From Euleptes europaea (lineage: Eukaryota; Chordata; Lepidosauria; Squamata; Sphaerodactylidae), in the NCBI RefSeq assembly GCF_029931775.1, contig NC_079320.1, positions 38,800,010 to 38,864,009 on the forward strand: 64,000 nucleotides of DNA. The letters are read 5' to 3'. Made by a program: the position numbers and the translations under genes. Under the pieces are notes generated by a model, which saw only the letters and a list, made by a program, of their open reading frames with translations, was not told where the DNA came from and searched no databases. Position 1 is the first letter of the stretch. Every line of letters starts with the position of its first letter. Positions 1 to 11,210 of the stretch are shown in pieces.

Positions 1-1
1 A

Positions 2-73
2 TCCAATACTGATCCTGGTGCTTATGATAACATAGAAGGGGCTTACGACAACTTAACTGCAGTACCATCCTGA
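2..73 (+). CDS. Possible C-terminal coding end of an unknown gene, cut by the window edge
   Basis: Reading from base 2 the frame stays open to a TGA at 71-73. The peptide carries two tandem units, GAYDNIE and GAYDNLT, and ends in AVPS. The two units are encoded by GCT-TAT-GAT-AAC and GCT-TAC-GAC-AAC, so they differ only at silent third positions, as expected of a constrained coding repeat. An AATAAA lies at 467-472, a reasonable distance for a 3' UTR. Tyrosine-rich repeats of this kind occur in cytoplasmic tails of immune-type receptors, but I do not recognise the protein. The open frame is only 23 codons, so chance is not excluded. Confidence 0.3.
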   Translation, partial: SNTDPGAYDNIEGAYDNLTAVPS

Positions 74-730
74 TACTGGGACTGTTTGGTCTTTCCTGTT
101 AGTTGTAATCCATACAATATGGTCATTGCCAAATACAGTATACATAGAATTGCTCTTACACAACTGCCACCACCATGGTGGTTAAAGTGCCCTAGGAAGT
201 TTCACATCCTATCCCATGACATACCTGTCCCAATTCTGTACCATTCTACAGTTCCACACAACACCTCTTCAGGGAATCTATCAGTGGTCAGATGTTAGAA
301 ACTAACAGCTTTACATAAGAACCACCCTGCTCGATCAGAACAAAGATATCTTGTTTCTCACAGTAGCCAACCACATGATCTGGGATGCACAGAAACATGG
401 AAAGGCTACTGTCTTTCCTCCTTGCTGCCTTAGCAACTGGTACCCAAAGACACTGTTAATAACGATAATAAACAACCTCCATAAATGAGTCTAATCCATT
501 TTAAAAGCCACTTTTTTAAGCTAATGGTCATCACTATATCCTGTGGCACTGAGTTCTATCAGTTAATTATGTGATATTTGGCTATCCTGAATCTACAGCC
601 TATCATCTTTATTGGATGACTCTGCATTCTAGTATTATATAAGAGACTTAAGCCCTCAGCAATATGCACACTGAAATCAATGCATGTAGAGAGTGCTGCT
701 AACTCTGGTCTATGAGCAATCTGTGCTTTG
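74..730. other. Unassigned; possible 3' UTR with polyA signal
   Basis: No repeat or gene was recognised. If the coding end at 2-73 is real, this would be its 3' UTR, with AATAAA at 467-472. The remainder is AT-rich single-copy-looking sequence. Confidence 0.25.
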
Positions 731-912
731 TGAGCATGGAGTCTGTGTGTGTTATGTGCCATCAAGTCACTTCCAACGTATGGCAACCCTATGAATTAAT
801 GACCTCCAAAATGTTGTATCGTTTACAGCCTTGCTCAGGTAAAACTGAGGGCCATGGCTTCCTTGATTCAGTCAATCCATCTCATGTTGGGTCAGCTGCC
901 TTCCACTGCCAC
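731..912 (-). repeat. Lizard-type SINE sharing the 5S-SINE tail
   Basis: Contains the phrase GCCATCAAGTCACTTCC followed by TATGGCAACCCTATGAAT and a CTTCCTTGATTCAGTCAATCC block. This is the reverse orientation of a common lizard repeat ending in AGTCGGAAGCGACTTGACGGCAC. Another tail of the same family lies at 20070-20128. The head is lost. Confidence 0.55.
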
Positions 913-1310
913 TAGGAAGCATGAAGTCTACATACCTATGAAGTCTGTGTGTATAAGTTCCATCTCCATAATTGGGAATATTGCTTTTTTCCTAAAGTTC
1001 CTGATCTTGGGGGTGGAGCCTATACATGCACACCTAGTATATTTTGAGCTGACAATTGCATTCATGTGGGGAAGGGAAGCCAGCACACTCATACCTGCTT
1101 TCCTCTATGCATGTTGAGCTCAATGAATGCAGTCTCACCTGCAGAGAGCTAGAGAGAAACTTCTTTTCAGCCCACTTTCTGTATTCTATGAATAATATGA
1201 TAAACCTGTGTAATTTTCTATGGGATCCAAGCCATTTCTTGCTGCTGCAGTGCTTTAGTGGAGTAGGAATATTCCAATGCATGCCCCCTCCCTCCCCCAG
1301 AGACATTTAG
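913..1310. other. No feature recognised
   Basis: Short open frames overlap here on both strands, but none has a recognisable product or repeat match by eye. Confidence 0.4.
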
Positions 1311-1699
1311 AAAGGAAAGAAAACAGATCCTGTGTAAGCTCTAGTCCCACGATAATCCCATAAACAGACATCAGCAGATGAGCAGTCCAAAGAGAGTTGA
1401 TTTATTGGAAAATCCACAGGTTAACAGAAGCTAAGAGTCAAATGGACACTAATGAAAACTACAAGCACAGTACAGGGCATATATGGAAGAGCATAGGGCA
1501 AATCAGGGTAGATCTGGATGTCATGGCAACCCCCCTCCCAGGAGCTGTCAGGGAGGTAGGATTCTGCCAGCATTCCCCCAGAGTTCAGTCTAAACACGTT
1601 GTTGGCAGGGCTAGAGCTGGCCTTGGCCAGCATCTGGAGAGACCACAACATTCCTTTCTCAGGCCATGCCTGACATTCTGCCCCCCCTCCAAGGCCCCC

Positions 1700-3150
1700 C
1701 CTTCAGTTCCCGGGAGCGAGCTTGTGAGGGTAGGCAGCATGGAATTCGCGGACCAGGCGAGGGGCGAAGACATCGCGTGAACGCACCCACTCATCCTGAG
1801 CAGAACTGAAGTGCTTCCAGCGAACTAGATATTGGAGAGAACCATGATGGATACGCGAGTCCAGGATTTTTGCGATTTCAAAATGCTCCCCCCCCCACCA
1901 TCACAGGCGCCTCAGGCGGTGGTTCAGGATGCCACTCCGGGGAAGGAACATGTGGTTTCAATAGACTGACATGAAACATGGGATGAATTCGCCTCAGTGA
2001 TTTGGGGAGTGAGAGTTCTACAGTCACCGGGTTGATGATCCGGGAAATGGGGAATGGACCCACATACTTGGCACTGAGTTTGCCGCACGGGCAGGTTGAT
2101 CGTAGATTTCTGGTGGACAAATAAACTAAATCTCCCACCCCATACTCTTTACCCGGTGAACGGTGTTTGTCAGCTTGAGCCTTATATTTATATTTGGCTC
2201 GCTCTAGATTTTTTACCAGCCATGGCCAGGTTGTCTGAATCGTGTGCACCCAGTCAGCCACATCACCACCTCCCTCCTCCCCTGAAATACCAATATGGCC
2301 GATGGGGCCAAAGTCTTGTCCATACACAGCTCAAAAAGGGCTAAATCCAGTGGACTGGTGCACAGCATTATTGTAAGCATACTCAGCAAAGGGCAACAGT
2401 CCGACCCAATCATCTTGATGGTAATTAACATAACAGCATAAGTAGCACTTTAACACAGCATTCCCCCTTTCCGTTTGACCGTCAGTTTGGGGATGGAAAG
2501 TGCTTGACAGTCCTTGTTCCACCCCAACTAATTTCAAGAAAGCTTTCCAGAATTTAGCCACATATGTGCTCCCGCAGTCACTGACCACCTTGCGCGGAAA
2601 ACTGTGCAATCGGAAGACATGTGACACAAAGAGGCGGGCCAATTTTGGGGCGAAGGGATACCTGCACAAGGTACAAGATGCACCTGTTTCGAGAACAGAT
2701 CCGTGATTACCCAAAGTACAGATTTTCCCTCACTGAGGGGTAGATCAGTCATAAAATCCATTACGATTACCTCCCAGGGTCTAGTGGGGGTTTCCAAAGG
2801 TTGCAATAGTCCAGGCGGCTTGCCTTGGGGTCTCTTGGCCACAGCGCACACTGGGCAACTGCGGACGAACGAATCCACGTCTGATTGCATGCCCGCCCAC
2901 CAAAACTGTCTCCTCAGCAAGTGCAATGTTTTGAGAAACCCAAAGTGTCCTGCGGTCTTAGCTCCATGAACTAGACCCAAAACCTCCCCCCGCAGTACTT
3001 TAGGAACATATAACTTCGAATCTTTGTACCAATAACCTTCGCGTTCAATCAGAGAAGCCGGGAGGGTTTGGGCAGAGAGTTCTGTTTGGCAACTGCAACG
3101 GAGAGTTTCCTTGAAGGAATCAGTAAGCCCCTCCACATCCGGCACCTTGG
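1700..3150 (-). pseudogene. Integrase and chromodomain region of the chromovirus fossil
   Basis: Shows the integrase zinc-binding block (CPVCAVAKRPQGKPPG), the core beginning VIVMDFMTDLP, the FHPQTDGQTERGN block and the HPMFHVSLLKPH motif. A chromodomain follows, with the signature YLVRWKHFS and DEWV. The chromodomain is thought to guide insertion toward marked chromatin in related elements. Broken. Confidence 0.8.
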
Positions 3151-3399
3151 GAACTGTGCTGGCAGGTGTCTTGGAGGGAGGAGAGGCTGGCACCGTTGAG
3201 GGGGGCAGGGTGGATGATTCGACTGGGCGGTCGGGTCCCTGCACCTCGGGTGACTGCATGGGTGGAGGAGTCAGGGCCGGCGAGGGAGGTGAGGGGAGCG
3301 AAGTGGACAGCTCGACCGATGTGGTCGGGCGTTGGGCTTCCCCCCTTCCGAAGGCGGCGGCATTGGGAGCCGGGTCTGTGACCGGGTTTGGACTGCCAA

Positions 3400-5408
3400 G
3401 GTGGGCAGTAAACCTCTCTGAGCAGGGGTAAATAGAGACTCTGTAAGGCATTCGATCTTGGTAGGATACTGGGGTAGCCTAGACAAAGCATCGGCCAGCA
3501 AGTTTTGCTTCCCTGGCACATGTTTCAGGATGAAGCGGAATTGGGCAAAGAAGTCTGCCCATCGTACCTGTTTAGTGGACAGTTTACGAGCCCCTGTTAA
3601 TGCCTCCAAGTTTTTATGATCACTCCAAACTTCAAAAGGGGCTTTAGATCCTTCTAAAAACTGTTTCCATACCGTGAGGGCATGCATAACTGCAGCTGCC
3701 TCCTTTTCCCAGATCGGCCAATTATGCTGAGATTGTGTGAATTTCTTCGAGAAGTAAGCACACGGCTGCAATTGGCTATCCCCCCCCCTCACTGCAGCAG
3801 CACACCTCCCATAGCTACTTCAGAAGCGTCTACTTGGACTACAAACATTTGTTCACAATCAGGGTGAAGGTTTGGAGGTAAACAAACGTTTGAGGCTGTC
3901 AAAAGCAGTCTGACACTGGGGGTCCAATTTACTCTGGCCGTAGGCAAGGTGGCCGTGCTTCCCTTTCCCTTAGTTTTAAGGAGGTCTGTGATGGGCAACA
4001 CAATCTGGGCAAAGTGGGGGAGGAACCCCCTGTAGAAATTTGAGAACCTGAGAAATCTCTGAACCTGCTTACGCGTGGAGGGTGATTCCCAATTGATCAC
4101 GGCTTGCACCTTTTCTGGGTCCATTGTAAGTCCTTGGTGTGATATTATATAGCCCAGAAAAGTTAACTGTTTTTGGTGGAACTCGCACTTGGACACCTTA
4201 GCATAGAGCTGATTGTCTCTGAGACATTGTAACACTTCCCTAACAAGGGTGATATGTTCATCCATGGTCTTAGAATAAATAAGAATGTCATCTAAGTAGA
4301 CCACCACTCCCTTGAACAGCAAGTCGTGTAGGATCTCGTTAATGAGTTGCATAAAGACCCCCGGAGCCCCTTTCAATCCAAAAGACATCACCAGAAACTC
4401 AAACATTCCAAAGCAACTGGAGAAGGCTGTGAGGGGTTCATCTCCTTCTTGAATTCTGATTCTGTAATAGGCTTCGACCAAATCCAGTTTGGTAAAATTA
4501 CGTCCCTCCTTTAGTTGCCCCAGAAGATCTGAGATCAGAGGGATGGGGTAGGCATTGATTTGGGTAACCACATTAAGTTTTCGAAAATCGATGCATAAAC
4601 GCAATTCACCAGTCTTTTTACGCACGAAGAAAGCTGGGGCCGAATAAGGCGTGGTAGAGGGTTGGATGAAACCTCGAGCCAGATTCTTGTCTAAGAACTC
4701 ATGGAGCACTGTCCGTTCAGAAGCGCTCATGGGGTAAATTTTGTTATTTGGCAGTTTTCCATCCCCCACCACCTCAATAGCACAGTCTGTTCTGCGGTGT
4801 GTGTGTGGGGGTAACACATCACACTCCTGTATATTAAAGACATCCGCAAAGTCCTGGTACTCAGGAGGTAGTTGGGATGGACCAGTAGTGTCTGAAGCCA
4901 AGCCAGGAGTTGATTTGATTACGGTCTTGACAGCTACTTCATACTGGTGCTGTTCACGTATCGGACTGGAAAATGCTAAAGTCTCGGCCTCCCAGTCAAT
5001 GGAGGGGCTGTGCCCCCTGACCCAATTTATTCCCAACACCACAGCGTAACAAATATTGGGGGCTATAGTAAGGTCGATTTGTTCCCAATGGTGGCCTATT
5101 CCCATTGCCACGCCCCAAGTGCGATGGTCCACTGGCCCACCCTTGAAATCACTGCCATCCATCTGAGCAAACTGAACAGGTGCTGGTAAAGGCATCGATT
5201 TAACTTTGAATGCCTGAAACGTGGCCTCATTGATCAAGGAGCGGGCACAACCAGAGTCTATTAAAGCTTTAACTTGTAATTGGGGGCCCTTTCTATAATG
5301 TTGCAACACTAAATCCACATAAACAGTCTCTCCCACCTCACTCACCATTAAGGGAGCCTTGGGTTTTGCAAAAGCATCTGTGGAGGTCTGCGGTGTTGCT
5401 CCATTCAC
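3400..5408 (-). pseudogene. Protease, reverse transcriptase and RNase H region of the chromovirus fossil
   Basis: Visible landmarks are an aspartyl-protease motif ALIDSGC, the RT motifs LCIDFRKLN and VVYLDDILIYS (the catalytic YLDD), and RNase H blocks such as VQVDAS and WSDHKNLEAL. This order (PR-RT-RH, integrase after) is diagnostic of Ty3/Gypsy rather than Ty1/Copia. It is a fossil with disruptions. Confidence 0.85.
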
Positions 5409-5599
5409 CGCAGACCCAGTCCATTTTTTGATTGATCCGGGGAGACTCCAAGTTCAGAGCAGAAGGGTCCTAGTGGCTGCCTTCCTCCGACAAAGCAGAG
5501 CTGTCCCCTTCCGGGGCAATTGTAATCCGGGACCCCGGCGGGCCCGCTGGCGACGGCTCACTTGCAGACTCCTCGATGTGAAGGGCTGGAGGTGCTCTC

Positions 5600-7500
5600 C
5601 GTCCTTGAGCTATGCTACGATCAGCCGTGGCGCCTCTTCTTCAAGTGGGTCCTCTCCTGCCAGACATCCCCTCCGGCCTGGGAGTGGCAGCCGATTGCTC
5701 CGGCCGCAACGGGCCGGCCGCAGTGAAGTCACCCATGGCACCGCAAACAAGGCTGGCTCCCCTTTGGAACTGTGACACTCGGTCTTGTGAGGGTTGAGCC
5801 GATCTCCGTGGGGCAGGAGCTGCAGCTTTGGGAGGATTTTTCTGGCCTCCCCCCTCCTTGGCCTGACGTCGGGCAAGAGCGATGAACTGGCGGTGGCTTT
5901 CCACTTCCTCCACCAGTAGGATCCACTCCTCCAAGGTGGCTGGATCCCATTGCATATAAGCCCAGTTCAAAATCTCAGGGTGTAAGCTTTCTCAGAAGTA
6001 ATGCACCCGTGTAGCCTCCGTCCAGTCGATGATTTTACTAGCGAGTCGTTGAAACTCATCAGCAAACTCCCTGACCGAAGAAGATCCTTGCTGGAGTTGC
6101 AAAAGGGCAGCCTTGGCTTTCTCCCCCTGGAACGGGTCCTCAAAACATTGTCATAACGCTTGCATGAATTCGTTGAGCGAGCGGACGAATCAGGCCCGGG
6201 TATCAAACTGCAGGATCATCCACTCTGCAGCTCTCCCAGTCAGAAGAGAAGAGACAAATCTTACCCAACTATCTTCCGTGGGCAATGTGTGCCCTTGTTC
6301 CGTCATATAACTGTCCACTTGATGTAGAAAAAAGGGCAGCAGTTCTGCGGAGCCGTCAAAAGTCACTCATAGTTGGGGCTGCTGCCAAGGTACAACCGGT
6401 ACCACCGGTTGGGGTGGGCCCCCTGGCTGAGCAGGCAGTTCTGGGGGTAGCGCTGGTGGCGGTTGTCCAGGAGGCTGCTGCGGTTGCGGCGGCTGCTGCG
6501 GTTGCTGTCTGGGTATTAGTTGCTGCCCAGGAACTGGCTGTTGCCCTGGGGGTAGTGGCGGTATGGTTTGGGCCTGATGCAAGCGTCCATACTCGCGCAC
6601 TAGCACGTCCATCTGATCTTGCATTTGGGCCATACACTCCAATAGTTCTCTGTTTTGATACTTCAAAACGTGTATCTCCTCCTCAGCCCCCCCAGTCCGT
6701 CAGGCTTGGCTAACACGGAGGTTTGTATTCCAGTCATCTGAGTCCTCCTCATAGGGCTCCACATCCTCATAATAGTCCTTCATGTCAGAGGCGAAGGTGA
6801 GCTGCCGTCGACGGGCCACATTCCGGGGTGGACAGGGTTCTGGGGAAAACAAGGGCCATTCTAGTCCCACCGCCTCTCGGTTGTGCTCCGAACACAAAGG
6901 GTGCTGCTCCAGGGCGGCCTTTTTCTGAGCAGCGGCCGCCTCAGCCAAATGTTGCTCCGCTGCCCTTTGTTGAGCAGCCTGAGCCTGAGCCGCTTCCCAG
7001 GCGGCCCGAGCCGCCACGGTGGCCGCTACCAGTGGCTCAGACGCTTGCTCCAGTAGCAACTGAATTTCCTCATACTTGCCCAGTAGCGGTAAAACCTTGC
7101 GGGCAAGCTCCATGGAGGAAGAGCCAAACTCTGGATATAGCACCTTAATCACATCGTCCTCCGACGCCAGGTCTGGCAGTAATTTCATAAGGGACAACAC
7201 TGTCTTGGCGGTCAGGTTATGCACATCCCGGCTGCCCAGGTTGAGGTCCGGACCAGTTCCACTCCCAGCTCTCGCCATTGGGAACAAGGAAACGGACCCT
7301 CGGATTGGGACCGACGGTCCCTGCTGCGCCCCGCGAACTGCAACCTCGTCAAACAGCTGGGTTAAGAGATTTGCGTCCTCTTGCGCCAACCGGGTTTCCT
7401 TTAGCAAAACATCCAACCACCAAAGTTCGTTATGGGCGCAGAGATCAGTGCCCCACATCTCCCAGGGGGCCGCTGCTGCTAGCCAATGCCACTGCTCCAC
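5600..7500 (-). pseudogene. Gag-like region of the chromovirus fossil
   Basis: The region is rich in Ala, Gln, Pro and Glu with long low-complexity runs, as in Gag of Sushi-type elements, and lies directly upstream of the protease/RT region. I saw no convincing zinc knuckle. It is a fossil and not a functional gene. Confidence 0.6.
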
Positions 7501-7639
7501 AACCGACTCAGTCAGTTGGACTCGGCTTGAGTCCGCAGTGCCTCTGCAAGGATGGCACGCAGTAGATCAGAATCCTCGGGGAGCCGACCCAAGGCTCTAA
7601 CCCGACCTCCCGGTGAACCCTCCAGGGTTCCAGCCAGGG

Positions 7640-7800
7640 AAAACACCCTCTGGGATAGGGCTGTTGAAAAAAAAATCGGGAGAATTCGGATTCAGCAAAA
7701 TTCGGCCCGTTTTGATTCAGGAAATGCCAAAGTCCAAACTCCCCCGATTCGGATCCAGGGAATTCGGCCAAATTCCTGAACATTTCTTTCTCATACCATG
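7640..7800. repeat. AATTCGG-rich degenerate repeat next to the chromovirus 5' side
   Basis: Repeated GAATTCGG, AAATTCGG and GATTCGG words occur within 150 bases. The composition differs from the LTR element on one side and from the MITE on the other. The family is not recognised. Confidence 0.4.
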
Positions 7801-7888
7801 CCTGACATCCTGGTTATTTATGCCCTGAGGTGCCCAATTATTCTGGCAAATCATTCCAGCAAAATTTGAGGAGTTGTTGTTGTTGTTG

Positions 7889-8100
7889 TTGCCAGCTCAG
7901 GGTTGGGAAATACCTGGAGATTTTTTGGGGGTAGAGCCTGGGGAGGGCAGGGCTTGGGAAGGGGAGGGACCTCAGGAGGGTATAATGCCATAGAGTCTAG
8001 CTCTCAAAGCATGTATTTTTTCCAGAGGAACTGATCTTGGTCATCTGGAGATCAATTGCAATAGAGATCTCCAGGTGCTACCTGGAGGTTGGCAACCCTA
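7889..8100. mobile_element. hAT-type MITE (TAGGGTTGCCA family), left end truncated
   Basis: Shares the internal blocks common to this window's MITE family (GGGAAATACCTGGAGATTTT, CCATAGAGTC, GAGATCTCCAGGTG) and the right terminus TTGGCAACCCTA. The left end runs into a (TTG)n tract, so no target duplication is visible. Confidence 0.8.
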
Positions 8101-8450
8101 ATCATACAGTACTTTTGTACATCTGCTTCCGCTTCCAGCCCTATCTGACCATTGCTTATATACCTCTCAGCCTATCTTTCATCCTCACCCCTTTTCTGTT
8201 TCCTTAACTTATAACTTCCTGTTCTGGCTCCCACATCCGACTCGTGCTCCACCTCTAACTGGTTTCTTGGTATCCTTGGCCTTCAAATTCCTACCCTGGC
8301 ATTTGTGACCTTTGCTTAATTGAATCCAGAATGCTAACTTTCTGTCTGGGTTTTGACTTGTACAACGTTTGTCACTGAATGCTTTTTTCAAAATGCCAGC
8401 CACAAGCTATGTTTCATGTCTTTATTTTTTAGCTCTCATACTTTGTCTTC
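8101..8450. other. No feature recognised
   Basis: Pyrimidine-rich single-copy-looking sequence with no gene or repeat recognised. Confidence 0.4.
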
Positions 8451-8454
8451 TATT

Positions 8455-8960
8455 TATTTTATTTATTTATTTGCATCGTTTATAGGCTGCCTTTCCCCCC
8501 AATACTCAAGGCAGATTACACAGTGAGAGTCTATACAATCCACAGGATGGGACATCCAACATACACTGCAATAGAGTTGGGATTGCAGAAATCTGAAACC
8601 AAGCAGAAATCTGAAACCAAGCAGAAATCTGAAACAGCACTGAAACAAAGCATACTCATCAGCATGATATTTTCAACTATGCAGCAATTACAAAGTACAA
8701 TCATACATACAGCAACAGGCTAGTATAGTGTACAGTACCAAAGCATCCTTCTGAACCATTATATCATAGTACAGCCCTGCTATATGTATGAAAAGCCCAC
8801 CCCAATAATTCAGTTTTGCATAATTTGTGAAAAGCCAAGGTAGTAGGAGTCTTGGAGTCAAGGAAGCACAATGGCATTTCCTGAGGTTGATAACTGTAAC
8901 CACATCCCAAACACGTTTCGGCCTATAGGGCCTTTATCAGTGGTTAATTAAAACCCTTGT
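8455..8960 (-). mobile_element. LINE 3' region fragment, CR1/L2-like
   Basis: On the minus strand it ends in the typical reptile LINE 3' block (a TGTGTAATCTGCCTTGAGT-like stretch followed by a TTTATTTATTT-complement tail). The same block recurs at 40850-41330. It contains a three-fold 18 bp tandem unit (AGAAATCTGAAACCAAGC) at about 8587-8636. Confidence 0.5.
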
Positions 8961-9355
<395 letters not shown>

Positions 9356-9439
9356 TTCTTTCCACCCAACCTTGGGTACCCAGCTTCTGTTTTTAGGTTG
9401 GGTTTCATTCCCCTCTTCTTTCTTCCCCTCCCCTATCAG

Positions 9440-10365
9440 GTGGGGGTCACAACAGACAGTAGATATGTACGGGCAGTTATTGATTTTGCCCATTTGCAAT
9501 ATGGCACCTGCAGAAGGCACTGCTTGAATGATCAAACGTGTCATAGTGGAGCATAGGAAGAGAGGTGGTCCCACAGGTATGAGGAACTAAGGACATGAAG
9601 GGCTTTGTATGTGATAGTCATTACCTTGAATTGAGCTTGGTAACTGATGGGAAGCCAGTAGAGTGACTGCAGAATGGGGCTAATTGCTCCACCTAGCTCC
9701 TGGTAATAACTGAGCTGTAACAATTTGCACCAACTGGAGTCTCTGAATTGACCAAGGGGAGACCTATGTTGAGTGTATTACAGTAGTCTGGTGTAGATGT
9801 TACTGTAATGTGAATCCAGGTAGTCACATTGGCCATGTCAAAGCAGTGGGACACTTGAGGGCTAGCCAGAGTTAGAAGAAAGCATTTTTACAGCTGCCTT
9901 AATTTGCTTGTTCAGCAGTAATGTTGGATCCAGTATAACGTTTATGCTCTTAATTGAATGAAAAAGGGTCAGCTGAAGCCCTTCAAACATGGGGAGCATA
10001 ATGTCCTACAAGATCTTTGCCTTCACAACCAGCATTACCTCTGTTAGTCTCTTGCCATGAAAACCCCAAAAGGGGTCGCCATAAGTCAGCTGCGACTTGA
10101 CGGCACTTTACACACACACACATTATCAGCAAACTGATAACAGCCAAACTCAGAACTACAAATGATTTGCTCTGAGGGCGTTACACAGTGATTGAAAAGC
10201 ACAGAGAATAAGATTGTGCATTGTGGAACCCTACAGGATAGGTCCCACACTGATGATAACTCATCTCCAATGACAACTTTTTGAGTCCCGTCTGTGAGGA
10301 ATGATTTGAACCAGTCCAACACATAACTACTTCTACCTCCAAGCACCTCAACAAGATAGCATGGT
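9440..10365 (-). mobile_element. Degraded L2/CR1-type LINE ORF2 relic
   Basis: Minus-strand reading shows reverse-transcriptase blocks: VLDWFKSFLTDGTQKVVIGD and CRVPQCTILFSVLFN at about 10180-10350 (compare the usual VPQGSILSPMLFN), then a decayed YADD-like block CYQFADN. The C-terminal block LYWLPISYQAQFKVMTITYK lies at about 9590-9690. The order fits a LINE of the CR1/L2 group. The ORF is disrupted by stops and by a SINE tail inserted at 10036-10123. Confidence 0.75.
10036..10123 (+). repeat. 5S-type SINE tail fragment
   Basis: Carries the tail block CTCTTGCCATGAAAACC, GGGGTCGCCATAAGTC, CTGCGACTTGACGGCAC and an (AC)n end, identical in layout to the full copy at 30763-30978. Confidence 0.8.
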
Positions 10366-10402
10366 CCTCCTGCCGGTGGTGAAGAGGGACCTGGCAACCC
10401 TA
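10365..10402. mobile_element. hAT-type MITE terminal fragment
   Basis: Only the last ~38 bases of the MITE family (CCTGCCGGTGGTGAAGAGGG then CCTGGCAACCCTA) are present. Confidence 0.7.
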
Positions 10403-10403
10403 T

Positions 10404-11210
10404 GTCATAACCATGCCACCATGGGAAGGGGAGTTCCCAGGGCAAAAGGGGCTAGGAAGGCTCCACCCCCGGGAACATTTCCCAGAATGCCAGCGTGCCA
10501 GCACTGGTGGAAATGCCCCCCATAGCTGCCCAAGGCCCCCACGCCCCCGCCGCCATTTTTCCCGGGCGGGAGGGGCCTTGGGCAGCCTCCTGCAGCCGCA
10601 GGAAGGCTGCCCCGGCTCTTCCTGCCCCCGCCGCCATTTTTTCGGGCGGGAGGGGCCTTGGGCAGCCTCCTGCAGCCGCAGGATGGCTGCCCAAGCCCCC
10701 CCCGCCCCCACCGCCATTTTTTTCGGGCGGGAGGGGCCTTGGGCAGCCTCCTGCAGCCGCAGGAAGGCTGCCCCGGCTCTTCCTGCCCCCGCCGCCATTT
10801 TTTCGGGCGGGAGGGGCCTTGGGCAGCCTCCTGCAGCCGCAGGATGGCTGCCCAAGCCCCCCCCGCCCCCACCGCCATTTTTTTCGGGCGGGAGGGGCCT
10901 TGGGCAGCCTCCTGCAGCCGCAGGATGGCTGCTCCGGGTCCCCCTGGGCCTCGCCGCCGCTTCCTCCTGCCGGGAGCGGCCTGAGGCAGCCTCCTGCAGC
11001 CGCCGGAAGGCTGCCCAGGCCCCCCCCGGGCCGCGCCGCCGCCGGACCCTCGCCGCTGGAGAGCCCTGTCAGGTAAGCCTGTGGGGGGGGAGGGGTTATA
11101 AGCCGACCCTCGGCTTATACGCGGGTGCCTAATTTTCCCCCATTTTTGGGGAGAATTAGGCACCTCGGCTTATACGCGGGTCGGCTTATACATGGGTATA
11201 TACGGTACCT
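10404..11210. repeat. GC-rich element with ~80 bp tandem array and self-complementary tip
   Basis: From about 10545 to 11040 a unit of 80-81 bp repeats about six times; each contains CGCCATTTTT, a GGCGGGAGGGGCCTTGGGCA block and CTCCTGCAGCCGCAGGA. Units alternate between an AAGGCTGCCCCGG form and an ATGGCTGCCCAAG form, giving a ~161 bp higher-order repeat. The right tip (11090-11210) has CGGCTTATACGCGGGT twice around a small hairpin. Long open frames here on both strands are by-products of GC richness. Confidence 0.75.

Larger units (their letters stand above)
1320..7812 (-). mobile_element. Ty3/Gypsy chromovirus fossil, minus strand, broken
   Basis: A long LTR-retrotransposon relic read on the minus strand. 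In order from the high-coordinate end it shows a gag-like region (about 5600-7500), protease plus reverse transcriptase (about 3800-5400), RNase H (about 3400-3800), integrase (about 2300-3150) and a chromodomain (about 1700-1880). The terminal chromodomain places it in the chromovirus branch of Ty3/Gypsy, like vertebrate Sushi-type elements. A purine run near 1680-1700 followed by a TGTCAGGCATGG start suggests the 3' LTR begins near 1677 and runs down to about 1320. A short match to that LTR start occurs near 7800, but a full 5' LTR was not recognised. It is broken, with roughly half a dozen disruptions. The domains remain easily readable, so the insertion is probably not ancient. Exact ends are uncertain. 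Confidence 0.85.

Noticed and set aside
10405-11163. 252- and 239-codon frames on both strands
   Set aside because: Both arise from the GC-rich 80 bp tandem array and give Pro/Gly/Ala repeats with no known domain.
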